Part shown: piece after piece, positions 11,484-20,625 of the stretch
Layout: every line of letters starts with the position of its first letter
Numbering within the stretch: the first letter of the stretch is position 1
NCBI GenBank assembly: GCA_031763025.1
Contig: JASSKH010000006.1
Location: 6,073,691-6,137,690, forward strand
Reading direction: 5' to 3'
Source: Macrocystis pyrifera
Lineage: Eukaryota > Sar > Phaeophyceae > Laminariales > Laminariaceae
Length of the DNA stretch: 64,000 nucleotides
The notes under the pieces: model-generated
The model's database searches: none
What the model saw: the letters and a program-made list of their open reading frames with translations, nothing else
Told to the model about the DNA's origin: nothing
Position numbers and translations under genes: made by a program

Positions 11484-11955
11484 GAAGTCCTCAAAGGATA
11501 TACAACTACTTACAGATATCTCCCTCTCTGAGCGAGCTCGGTTGGTACATCCCCGGCCTCTCAGAGCTCCCACACGGACATCGCCTCCTTTGATTACTCG
11601 CCGGACCTTTCCAGCGGTTTCTTTGTTTTCTCCATTTTTCTTAGCACTTTCAGTTATGTTTCCTTTTCTTCTTTCGTTTCGTGTGTGTTAGTGCGTGCGT
11701 CTACTCCAAGCACGGCACCGCGGGCGCGGGTGTCAGCGGGTGGTGGCGGGTAGAGGGGGGGTTGCAAGGAGTGCGGTCGCCGTTTCGTGGCTAGGCGTCG
11801 CGTGTGCCTCGAGACACGACGGAAGCATGAATGGGCTCTGACTGGCTTCCTGGTGTGGTTCCGGTTTCACTATGTACGAGTATATAAGGGCGATTTTGAT
11901 ATGCAAAATAAAATTCAATCGGTGCTTATTTTTGCGACCAAGCGGAAGTTCACAG

Positions 11956-12010
11956 AGAGAGCTACGCAATCTGAGCACCAACATTGTCGAGCTGGCGAAG
12001 GAGGTCCACG
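11956..12010 (+). CDS. Candidate short exon (55 bp), coiled-coil-like
   Basis: The acceptor AAGTTCACAG precedes 18 codons reading RELRNLSTNIVELAKEVH, followed by a strong donor (ACG then GTGAGC). Phase 0 in, phase 1 out. Leucines at heptad-like spacing suggest an amphipathic helix or coiled coil. No adjacent exon could be joined and the parent gene is unknown. The exon is short, so a chance match of splice signals is possible. Confidence 0.35.
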
Positions 12011-12387
12011 GTGAGCACCAGGCTTCACGCGAGGCGGGCGACGGGGCTCACTGTGGCAGAGAGTGAGGACAGCTTTACCCGGACCGAATCGGTGGCGAGA
12101 TGATCGCGAGAGGGGCGGGCGGCGTACGGGGCTGAGAGAGAAGCTCTGCTGTTCGATTTTCTTCTTTATTTATTTTTGACCGGTGTAAGGTGTTCCAATC
12201 AGGCAGGACATTATTACAGAGGGGACGGGGATTTTTTGTCTTTCCCACATTTTCGGTTTCATTTTCATTGTTTTTGCGGTGCTGCTGTGCCCTGCTGTGC
12301 TTTCTCTTTCGTACATACGAGTACAGACATGGAGCATATCAAAAGAAGAAAATAAGTACCCTACCTGGGGTATGTACGTACGTACGG

Positions 12388-12640
12388 CATGTGAGCGAGC
12401 GTAGCGGAAAACCGCTCGCGACGCGAAGCGTATGTGGCGTCCGCGCAGTTTTCTCCTGAATGAATGAAGCATGGCGGCGGGACTCTTGGAATCATCAAGT
12501 CGCCAGTTTGCAACTACGATCAATCATGAAAAACCTATATTCAATCATGGACCTCTGTCCGCTTCGCATATTTTGATGTACTTCCCTTCCTGAGCGAGCG
12601 TAGCGGGCGGCGTAGGCCGCCCGCGGAGCGAAGCGCCTTG
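12388..12640. repeat. Pair of GC-rich REP-like palindromes
   Basis: GAGCGAGCGTAGCG followed by inverted GCTCGCGACGCGAAGCG (12390-12430), and a second GAGCGAGCGTAGCG with a GGGCGGCGTAGGCCGCCC hairpin and GAGCGAAGCGCC (12592-12637). Each can form a stable stem-loop. They differ sharply in composition from the surrounding AT-rich sequence. Confidence 0.6.
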
Positions 12641-12983
12641 TATATACCTGCAGTATCTGTCTCGTATTGCGGGGGTGGGCACAGAAAAAAAGTATCCCCC
12701 CATATGCACACACATGCACACATATTAATACGGTACACCATGCCAGGTACATATTACTACAGCTGTAGGTTCCGATTACTACTGTATGTTTCCCCACAAT
12801 AGCTTGTGTCCACAAAAAACTCGCAAGCGCCTCGCAACCGCAGCAAGCTCGTGCGGTGCGCTCACTGCGCTCACTGGGTTTACTAGATGACGTGGGGAAT
12901 AACGAAACTATTATGGCGACACAGACATGGACAGACTATCATACCGGCCTACCACTCTACAGTAGTACGAGGGGGGGCATATT

Positions 12984-13049
12984 ACTATACTATACTATAC
13001 TATACTATACTATACTATACTATACTATACTATACTATACTATACTATA
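12984..13049. repeat. (ACTAT)n pentanucleotide microsatellite
   Basis: About 13 perfect ACTAT units. A 5-base unit would shift any frame, so this is non-coding. Confidence 0.95.
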
Positions 13050-13605
13050 TATAGTACAATGCTACTATGGGCGGGAATACAAGGACCGATTGGCCTTGAT
13101 ATTAATGTGTAAACGATACCTATATTTCCGCCCAGAGGGATACATAAATCAGAACTCACGATGGACCCAAAAACCATGTATACCCCCCTTTGTTCAAGTT
13201 TACACACGATACCTATGTATCATCACTATTAATTAATACAGTACGATACTAATTAGTGCGTTATGATGCCTAGGCCAATAAGGCATGCCTTATAATGGGA
13301 ATACCATTAATTGGTTTGTTATGATACCTAGGCCATGGTGTTTTGTCCATCGGGTTGCAACCGCTTCTTTTTCTCGTAGTCGTTTCGCTGGGTGACTTGC
13401 TAATCGTACGGCGTTGTAGTCACATAAACTCATGTCCGAAACATTGAGTTCCTGGTCACAGGACAGCCTGAAACAGTGTAAACCTGAAACGGACGAATTT
13501 CTGCTGGAAAAGCCCCTCAAGTTAGGAGCATCGTAGACATTAGCTGGATACACACCATAGCAGCATGAATCATGCACCATGCATCGTGCTGCCGTCCCCT
13601 CTCAC
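13050..13605. other. No gene recognised
   Basis: AT-rich, with AATCAGAACTCACGATGGAC (13149-13168), similar to AATCAGAACCCACGATGAAC at 303-322 and suggesting a further dispersed repeat family. No exon supported. Confidence 0.45.
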
Positions 13606-13674
13606 CTGACGAGTGATCTGGGCCAAAGCGGCTTGGACCGTCCTGCAGTCTCGGGATGTTACCACGGCTACCAC
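13606..13674 (-). CDS. Candidate 23-codon internal exon, product unknown
   Basis: On the minus strand an acceptor ending CCTCAG is followed by 69 bases reading VVAVVTSRDCRTVQAALAQI plus TRQ, then the donor CAG before GTGAGA. Phase 0 on both sides. The pattern (short beta-strand-like VVAVV, then a helix) looks like a fragment of a globular domain. The family is not recognised. A second frame is also open across the same bases, so phase is not proven. Confidence 0.4.
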
Positions 13675-13699
13675 CTGAGGACTGCGTGTCGACGACACA

Positions 13700-14060
13700 A
13701 AACAAAAAAAAATAAGGCAAGGACAAGAAATGTTTGACGACGACTGAATCAGGAATAAAGAGCAAAGAGCGACACCAACGTCCACACGACTCTGTCGGAT
13801 CATCACTAAACCATCCCCAACCAGCACACCAAACCTGCAAAACTAACACAGGCGCCACCAACACACCGAACCACCAAAACATCAAAACAACCAACAACAC
13901 CAAACAAGCACCTCCACCAACACCAACACCAAAAGCAACACCACCACCACCATCGAAACGGAACATAAGGCCCGGTTACATACAAGCGAATATGTATGCA
14001 ACAATGCAGTCGCCACCACCACCCCCACAACAACAACAACAGCGAAAAATATGTATGTGA
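13700..14060. repeat. CAACACCACC-rich low-complexity block
   Basis: Thr/Pro/Asn-type triplets (ACC, AAC, CCA) dominate 13800-14045, as at 9.2-10 kb. Open frames here are a by-product. Confidence 0.6.
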
Positions 14061-14778
14061 GACAGCATGACTTATGTGACCGAACTCGAAATGTCGGGCT
14101 TCAGATGGGAATAATGACGGTTAAAAGTGACCACGGTTACAGCGACGGCCTCATCGTGACTGGGGGATGGTACAATGATTGGTGTTCGGCATACATGGGT
14201 GCAACATGATGATGATCATCATCATCATCATGATGTTCTCACATTAGCTCACTTCCCTGAAATCCTGTCTGTGGTCACAAAAACAGGCTGTAACTAAATG
14301 CATCTCGATGGGAGAAAACGAACAAGTACCAGTACGGAATAGTGTGCACGGCAGTATCAAACCTATACCAGGAATACGTGAGGGAAACTAAAGGTACTAA
14401 CGAGCTGTGGAATACCATCCCATATCCCATACATCACTTGCAACCAAATAACACCAGGAACCTACCCATGGTATTATATATACACACTCGACAAAAATAA
14501 AACAAAAAAGCAAGGAGTCGTACGGCAGCACGGGTGCAACATGATCCTACCCCTATTAAATATTTCTCGCGCTGCTCATAGACGGTCCAATGGTTAATAA
14601 CACCCAAAGTTACCAACCATTGTTTTGGTGGCTATCTTCAACACCCAATATGGTTGATAGTGACTAATAATAGCCCCACAAATATTTCGTCGATTATCCC
14701 ACTATCCGACGTATTAGGTTTCTATAGGTGTAGGAAGGGTTGTTGAATGTGGGATACGTTTAATACTTTAGCGAGGGC
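14061..14778. other. No gene recognised
   Basis: Contains a small (ATGATC/ATC)n palindrome at 14206-14235 and otherwise unremarkable AT-rich DNA. Confidence 0.45.
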
Positions 14779-14807
14779 GGGGGGGGGGGGGGGGGGGGGG
14801 GGGGGGG
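14779..14807. repeat. G29 homopolymer
   Basis: Uninterrupted run of 29 G followed by GC-rich unique sequence. No C-rep terminus is recognised beside it. Confidence 0.9.
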
Positions 14808-15251
14808 CTCGGCCGGGAAGCGCTGATTCGGCTCCCTTGTCGCTCGCCTGACCTAGAAGCCGGCAAAAGTCGGCTGGCCATCAGCTAGCTTCGCCAGCTG
14901 ACTGGCCGACTAGGAGGCAGTTGGTTGACTAATGGCACGTTCTACCGGCTGGCTTGCCGACTAAACGCAGCTGTTAACAGTTGATTAACGGCACATACAT
15001 ATCGATTAGATATTAGACGTGCAAACAGGTAACTCACCAGGCCTCCTCGTAATCGTCGTCAGCAGCAGCAGCAGTACCAGCAGCAGCAGCAGCACTGGTC
15101 GCCGTGCCCCTCTGTACCCCCTTCCTGATCTCTTCCACTGCCGCGGTTCGGTCGCCGACGTGCAGCCCTATTTTGAAACCCAACACCGAACCACACAACA
15201 AGCAACGGTTTCATTTAGGGGAAACGCAAGCATGCCGGGAGGAAGAAGGGG

Positions 15252-15254
<3 letters not shown>

Positions 15255-15290
<36 letters not shown>

Positions 15291-15297
15291 CAAGGGA
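15255..15297. repeat. G43 homopolymer
   Basis: 43 consecutive G, preceded by a CAG-rich stretch (15060-15095). Prone to sequencing and assembly error. Confidence 0.9.
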
Positions 15298-15529
15298 GGA
15301 TTAAGCGCTACGTACACACAAAAGTGTAACAACATCAATAAAACAAACAGCCCAAAATGAACGCTTTCATGACTACATTATGGGCAAACACACCAGTGGG
15401 GGGCCTCCTCTCCCCTTCCCCAAAACAGTTAACTGAACAACGGTGCATACCCAATAGTTCTCGGTACCCCCCCTCCTCCTCCCCAAATACTCACAGTCAA
15501 CATTGGCGCCCCCCCTAGCCTATGGGCAT

Positions 15530-15575
15530 ATACATACGACTACGGTCACGTATGGTATGAGTACACCTCTCCGCC
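15530..15575 (+). repeat. C-rep 3'-end fragment
   Basis: CATACGACTACGGTCACGTA followed by ATGAGTACACCTC matches the 3' end of the C-rep family. The C tail is degraded. Confidence 0.5.
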
Positions 15576-15749
15576 TACCGCTGCCCCCTCCCGCCCCTCT
15601 GCTCTCCCCCCCCGCCGTTAACAGCCGACGAGTGGAACGCTCAAAAAAAAAAGAAGAGCGCTCTCTACCTCACCGACCGACAAGCCTGTCGAGTACAGTA
15701 ATAAATCAAGACGAAGACAATCCCACGGCCTAGGGAATCACCTATCATT

Positions 15750-15790
15750 AGTGTAGTGTAGTGTAGTGTAGTGTAGTGTAGTGTAGTGTG
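15750..15790. repeat. (AGTGT)n pentanucleotide microsatellite
   Basis: About eight AGTGT units. Non-coding. Confidence 0.9.
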
Positions 15791-16264
15791 TAGTAGTGCT
15801 GATGCGATTCCAACGATAGTGATTACTAGATATCTCCGCAGTTTAGGAGCCCCGCTCGCCCCGCCATTCAGTCGGTCACTTTTTTCTTTTCTTTTCTTTT
15901 GCGACACGTGCGCTACGGAAGAGAGAGGGGCGCGTGCACCTTCACAAGATTTTCTGAGGCTCCTGAGCTCGGCACTTGAGCCTTTCCGTTTTCGGGCAAA
16001 CTGCAGTTCCGTTTTCGGGACGAACCACTCACAAAACAAACAAAAGTATACCAGGTAAAAAAATTGTCCCCAAAACCGGATTCCAGTCCAAACAGCAGGG
16101 TTAAAGAGCTCCTGTGTACCACCCCCCAAAAAAGTATTCAACAAAAAAAAGTGTACGCTTGATTGACCCCGATGAGAAATTCCATGGCCTGCGTAGGTTT
16201 TATCGTTTTGTTTCGCCAAAAACTGCTACCAGGGGGTGTAAAATACTATATCCCCCCCTGTTGT

Positions 16265-16860
16265 GCTCGCAGCACGCCTCCGTAGGTACTGACAAACCAT
16301 GCTGGGGACGTCATTTCCTCAGTTGAGAAGACCCATCAGTCAGACATGTTTTGGCCAATAAGAGGTACAAGGTACATGGTCACTCTCGCAGCACGCGTCT
16401 TCCTGGGTCTAGGAGCCCCGTGAGTCAGACATGATTTTGCCAAAAAAAAGGTACAGCGGTACCCGTATCGTAGGACGCATCTTCCTCAGTTACTGAGCCC
16501 CGTCAGCCAAACCATCTTTGGCCAAAGGAATGTACAAGGTACAGTACCTCTATCGTAGCACGCGTTTTCCTCACTAGAAATCCCGTCAGTCAGACATGTT
16601 TTCGCCGAAAAAAGGTACAGTACCCATATCGTAGCACGCATATTCCTTAGTTGAGAAGTCCCGTAAGTCCGACATGATTCAGCCAAAAAAAGTACAAGAT
16701 ACCGTGCCCCTATCGTAGCACACCTCGGTTGGGAAGCCCCGTCAGTCAGACATGATCCGGCCAAAAAAAGGTACATCGTACAGTACCTCTATCGTAGCAC
16801 GCGTCTTCCTCGGTTTAGGAGCCTCCGTCTGTCAGTTTTCTTTCCTAAAAAAAATATGCT
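16265..16860. repeat. 79-bp tandem satellite, about seven units
   Basis: Each unit carries ATCGTAGCACGCGTCTTCCT, a GAAGCCCCGTCAGTCAGACA-like segment, GGCCAAAAAAAGGTAC and a short pyrimidine-rich junction. The GCACGC landmarks fall at about 16271, 16389, 16478, 16557, 16636, 16718 and 16797, giving 79-82-bp spacing after a longer first unit. No protein is implied. Confidence 0.85.
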
Positions 16861-17194
16861 GCCTCTTCTGTCGTGCCAGGCAGCGCCCGAAGGCACCACC
16901 AAGGGCAGAATGCATCAAAACCAGCACCAGCACCAGCAGCACCAGCAACAAACACAGCTTCAACACCAACATCAGCAACCAACGATAACACCACATATCA
17001 CGTACAGATAGATCATCTATTAAGAGGTCCTAACCTGCCCTTATGATGGGTTGTGCAGGGCCCGTATAGAATAGATCCTATCCGGGAAAGATGGCTTACA
17101 TCAGCCAGGTTATACGACCCCCAACCGGAAACACTATCTACTGTAGATAGTTTACACGTACACGTAGGTAAATAATACGTCTGCCCTGAAGAAT

Positions 17195-17232
17195 CTATAT
17201 CATGAAGTTGGTGAGCTGCTGGGAGCTGATGA
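17195..17232 (-). CDS. Possible terminal exon of the 17-23 kb minus-strand gene
   Basis: After an AG at 17233-17234 (minus), the reading ISSQQLTNFMI then stop continues in phase 1, matching the phase left by the exon at 18104-18178. The acceptor has little pyrimidine context and the intron would be ~870 bp of GTTGTTGCTG-type repeat, so this end is tentative. Confidence 0.3.
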
Positions 17233-17259
17233 CTTGTTCGAGGCGTGGACAGCACAACG

Positions 17260-17800
17260 CAACCACCGCCATCAGCAACAACACCAACGGTACGCCGACA
17301 CCACAGTCACTGCCATCTGCAACAACACCAACGCCACTGCAAGCAGTACAAACATCACCACCAACAGCAGCAGCAACAGCGACAACAACATCACCACAGA
17401 ACCACAAACCACCAGGACAGAACCGAGAACGAAGGACCAACCCCCCCACCACCACCACCACCACCACCACCCACCACCACCACCACCGATAGCCACACCA
17501 AACCATCACCATTACCATCACCACCAACAATGCCACCAACAATGCCGCCGGCAATGCCGCAAACACCACCACCGCCGCCGCCGCCACTACCCCCACGCCC
17601 ATCGCTATCACGATCCCGCGGCCACAAACACCAACACCACACCAAACACCAGCAGCATCAACAACAGCGATGACACCAGCACCACAAACACCATCGCAAC
17701 CACAGCCGTCGGCACGATTACCACCATCACAACCTGCAACAACAGCAATAGCAACAGCAGCAGCAACAGCAACCTAACACAAAAATCATCACCAACAACA
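17260..17800. repeat. CAACACC/ACC/CAG low-complexity block
   Basis: Dense ACC, CAC and CAG/CAA triplets including (CCA)n at 17440-17490. Several long frames on both strands (His/Asn/Thr-rich on plus, Val/Gly-rich on minus) are repeat artefacts. It probably sits in an intron of the minus-strand gene. Confidence 0.75.
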
Positions 17801-17844
17801 CAACGAAAAGCCAGCAAAAGAGCTATTAGTAGACCAATACAATC

Positions 17845-18090
17845 GTCGGTTTAATCAAATTGTTCAATCAATCAAATCGTTCGAACAATCAACCCGTTCG
17901 ATCGATCAAATCGCCCGCGCAATCAAACCGCTCGACCGATCAAACGGTTGGATCGATGACGTCGTCGTTTGACCAATCGCATCGCTCGATCGATTCAATT
18001 GTCCCATCACTCTTATCGTGCGACCAATCAAAACACGACGCCAACCAAAATCGTTCAACCCAACCAACATCCCAACCGAATCGCTTGACC
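17845..18090. repeat. Degenerate ~20-bp tandem repeat (CAATCAAATCGTTCGA type)
   Basis: Roughly a dozen diverged CCAATCGxATCGCTCGATCG units. Neighbouring units often contain small CGATCGATCG palindromes. Confidence 0.65.
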
Positions 18091-18103
18091 AATCAAGACT
18101 CAC

Positions 18104-18178
18104 CGGCGTTGACGACAGCGAGCGGAATCAGATCGTTCTTGCCCATGCCGCCACGCACATCGCCTCCAAAACGCCATC
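18104..18178 (-). CDS. Internal exon of the minus-strand gene (75 bp)
   Basis: Bounded on the minus strand by an excellent acceptor (TTTTTGTTTTGTTTTTTTCAG) and an excellent donor (CGCCG before GTGAGTCTTG). Phase 0 contains a stop. Phase 1 reads WRFGGDVRGGMGKNDLIPLA then VVNA and leaves phase 1. The upstream exon at 19445-19574 ends in phase 1, so the two join without a break. The Gly-rich start followed by a hydrophobic strand looks like globular protein, but the family is not recognised. Confidence 0.5.
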
Positions 18179-18551
18179 CTGAAAAAAACAAAACAAAAAT
18201 AGGGGGTTAAACAGACCACACGTCCCCCGCGTAGAAAAAACGTGGGGAGAAGAGGTAACGCTGTTTTCATATATGAGGATCTTGTTTCAAACAACGTATT
18301 CGTATTTGGAGGGTGAAAAAAAGACGCTCAACTACTTTTCAACTAACTGCATATTTGGGGTCGGCAGCTTGGGATTAGAGCGGGATGATCTTATCCGATC
18401 ACAACGTTTCAAAATTCGCACATGGGACATGGGACAGACCAAGTTTTCTTTCTTTCTTTCTTTCTTTCCATTCCCTCTATCATATTCGCCATTCTTTTCT
18501 CTCTCTCAAGGCATCTATGTCGGGGGGGGGGGGAAACAGCTATATGCCGTT

Positions 18552-18921
18552 GGGGGGGGGGGGGGGGGGGGAGACGTACAAGGCATGGTGCATGGCCGTA
18601 GTCGAATGACCATGGACCCTCGCGTCCCTACAATGCCGGGACGGAACACGTCGGGTTTTCACCGACCAGACAGACATTGCTCGCACCAAGCGCGAAGCGA
18701 AACATGTGGTGTTCAGCTAGTCTTACGAAGAGTGGGCTATTACGGGGGACCATAGTAACTAGGACCTACGGTACACACAAAAACGTGTATATTTTCCTAT
18801 TTTTACGATTACCATTTGGTCCTACTTACTATGGTCCCCAGTAATAGCTGCATCCTACCAACAACGCTTGTGGTGCGGACTTGTTTATATTATGGATGAC
18901 AGCGTCAATGACTTCACGGCA
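18552..18921 (-). repeat. C-rep, copy 3, interrupted by a MITE
   Basis: Minus-strand C-rep beginning at a G20 run (18552-18571) with GTACAAGGCATGGTGCATGG, the GCGCGAAGCGAAACATG core, then a 109-bp MITE at 18738-18846, then CTGCATCCTACCAACAACGC and GGATGACAGCGTCAATGAC. A G52 run (18922-18973) abuts its 5' side. Confidence 0.8.
18738..18846. mobile_element. 109-bp MITE, copy 4, nested in C-rep
   Basis: TATTACGGGGGACCATAGTA at the left and CTATGGTCCCCAGTAATA at the right, 109 bp. The flanks GTGGGC and GCTGCATCC rejoin into the GTGAGCTGCATCC seen uninterrupted in the copy at 6846-6858. This shows insertion into an existing C-rep. Confidence 0.85.

Positions 18922-18973
<52 letters not shown>
18922..18973. 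repeat. G52 homopolymer between a SINE tail and a C-rep
   Basis: Longest uninterrupted G run in the window. On the minus strand it is C52 lying immediately before the C-rep 5' segment. Strong potential for G-quadruplex or assembly slippage. Confidence 0.95.
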
Positions 18974-18974
<1 letters not shown>

Positions 18975-18978
18975 GACA

Positions 18979-19303
18979 TTTTTTTTTTCATCATCACTTT
19001 TACTTTTCAGTCCAACTCGTAGGAAGTTTTACCCTCGACGATCTTCTGGACAAGCCGTGGTCACAGGTGTCGTCCCTTCTCCCCCCCGGTACGTGCCTTT
19101 ATTTTTTGTCGCGCATAGGGTTCAGCATTCCCACTGCTCGTCGATTTTCATCGAATGTGGCTAACTCACGCTATCGCGCTTTCCGCTTATCAATTTTTAT
19201 GCAAGAAAAAGTCCCTACGAGCATGCACTCGGTGAGATTTGAACCCACCAAATTCATCTTCATAGGCACGCGGACCACCTACCAAGCCACCGGGGACGCC
19301 GGC
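18979..19303 (-). mobile_element. tRNA-derived SINE, copy 1
   Basis: On the minus strand the head is tRNA-like: GTCCCCGGTGGCTTGGTAGG supplies box A and GGGTTCAAATCTCACC the T-arm/box B. A ~250-bp body follows and then poly(A) (T10 on plus at 18979-18988). It shares its full length with 35823-36157 and, in opposite orientation, 42738-43082. RNA polymerase III would be the expected transcriber, which is family knowledge. Confidence 0.9.
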
Positions 19304-19309
19304 ACAATG

Positions 19310-19430
19310 GGTCCAACCAAACCGAACCAAATGAAACCAAGCCCAACCAAATCGAACGGCAGCAAGCCGAACCGAACCGAACTGAACCGAAAAAAAAAAA
19401 CAAACGACCGAACAAAAAAAAAAAACATCT
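19310..19430. repeat. AACCGAACC-type low-complexity repeat and A-tracts
   Basis: Degenerate AACCGAACCAAAT units followed by two A10-12 tracts. Non-coding. Confidence 0.5.
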
Positions 19431-19444
19431 CAATCTGCTCTCAC

Positions 19445-19574
19445 CGGCCACAAAATCGGACACGCTTCGCACACAGTCCGCGGCGGTCTCTTCCACCGCC
19501 TCCCGCGCGCAATCCGTGGTTATCTCGAGGCACTCTGACAGCCCCTGGCTCCGAGTCACCCGCAGTTGGTCCGT
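19445..19574 (-). CDS. Internal exon of the minus-strand gene (130 bp), helical
   Basis: On the minus strand the acceptor GGCTGAGACAG is followed by 43 codons beginning TDQLRVTRSQGLSECLEITT and ending CVRSVSDFVA, then the donor GGCCG before GTGAGAGC. Phase 0 in, phase 1 out, matching the exon at 18104-18178. The middle (REAVEETAADCVRSV) is strongly helical, coiled-coil-like and Glu/Ala-rich. A decayed copy of the 5' half of this exon lies ~160 bp upstream (19668-19742). No known domain was recognised. The phase can also accept the 22861-22941 exon directly upstream across a ~3.3-kb intron. Confidence 0.5.
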
Positions 19575-19667
19575 CTGTCTCAGCCAGGACGTGGGGAAGC
19601 AAAAAACATTTCTGCTTAAGGATGAACATCTTGATGAGTACACAAGGGGAGCCAAACTAGTTACGCA

Positions 19668-19742
19668 ACCGCATGCTCGTTATCTCTAGGCACTCCGACA
19701 AGCCCTGGCTCCGAACCACGCTTAAGTAATGCGTCTGTAGCC
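19668..19742 (-). pseudogene. Decayed partial duplicate of the 19445-19574 exon
   Basis: TTCGGAGCCAGGGCTTGTCG and GTGCCTAGAGATAAC mirror the exon's TCGGAGCCAGGGGCTGTCAG and GTGCCTCGAGATAAC, but indels break the frame and the acceptor side is degraded. It looks like a failed exon duplication. Confidence 0.5.
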
Positions 19743-19830
19743 GCAAAAGGGCCGGGGGAAAGTTCAGCGCTCGAGGCGAGAGAAACAAAATTGCTTCAAG
19801 CGAAACATTTTTTTTTCAAATACTGGAGTA

Positions 19831-20528
19831 GGCTGATTCCAATGCGGTTCGATTTCGAGCTTCAGATTTGTATTTTTCGATCTCAAAAATGAATGACCCT
19901 GCTTATGCAGCCCAAAGAGGCAAAATCCAACCGGATTTTTTTCGAAAAATGGCATGCTCTTTAAATTCAAGATGTTATCCACGACAGCAAACAGCAGCAG
20001 AACGATCGATGAGTTGGATGGTGACACAGCTATATAGCGACGTTGCTTTGCGCCCGACGCGCGGTCGGCGCGTCCCTCCGTGGCCAGACTGCAGTTGGCT
20101 GGCGCGGGCTCGGGCCTAGAGACCAAGAGAAGCGCACTCGGCACGCACCTCTCCGTGGATACGTACTCGTACACTACACTGCTGTACAGTAAGCAGCAGC
20201 AGTCAGTCACAAAATTAAAAACCAAACACCAAGACAGGTTGACTCTGGCGCACTCGCCACGTCTCTTCGCCGCCAGACCAGAGGCAGTCAGCCTTGGCTC
20301 GGACGCTTGTGTCCTGCGCAAAGAGCAGCGCAACCAGCGCGTCTCTTCGCGGCGCCAAACCACAACAACAGCAGTTGGTCTCGGCGTTTGCTCGAATCTC
20401 TGCACGCACAATAAATCTGATTTTTCTGCATAGGAAGATTGGTTCGATTTGCAGAGTTCACATCTGAAAATGCGATCGGGTCAAAATCTGAAGCTCAAAA
20501 ATCGAACCGCACCGCATAAGAAACGGCC
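19831..20528. mobile_element. TIR element (~700 bp), non-autonomous
   Basis: Left end GGCTGATTCCAATGCGGTTC... and right end (complement) GGCCGTTTCTTATGCGG... share a further GGTTCGATTT..GAGCTTCAGATTT stretch, giving ~45-bp imperfect terminal inverted repeats. Flanks are GTA on the left and TTA on the right. The interior holds an internal duplication (GTCTCTTCGCCGCC / GTCTCTTCGCGGCGCC). A 215-codon minus-strand frame overlaps but shows no transposase motif. The ends resemble those of the 29147-29907 element. Confidence 0.55.
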
Positions 20529-20625
20529 TTAAGAGCAAAAAAAAAAAAACAGTGCGCAGCATGATAATACCAGGTATATGATATCGGTAAAGCCGGAAAT
20601 TACCGGAAAGGAAACTTGCATGGGG

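Noticed and set aside
17234-17854. 206-codon Asn/Thr/His-rich plus frame
   Set aside because: Translation of an ACC/CAA/CAG low-complexity tract. Other frames on both strands are also open.
19225-19303. tRNA genes at 19.2, 36.1 and 42.7 kb
   Set aside because: Box A and T-arm are present, but each is the head of a ~330-bp A-tailed repeat present in three copies, so these are SINEs.
19764-20411. 215-codon minus frame as a transposase
   Set aside because: It overlaps the TIR element but lacks any DDE-like or zinc-finger motif and runs past the element's left end.
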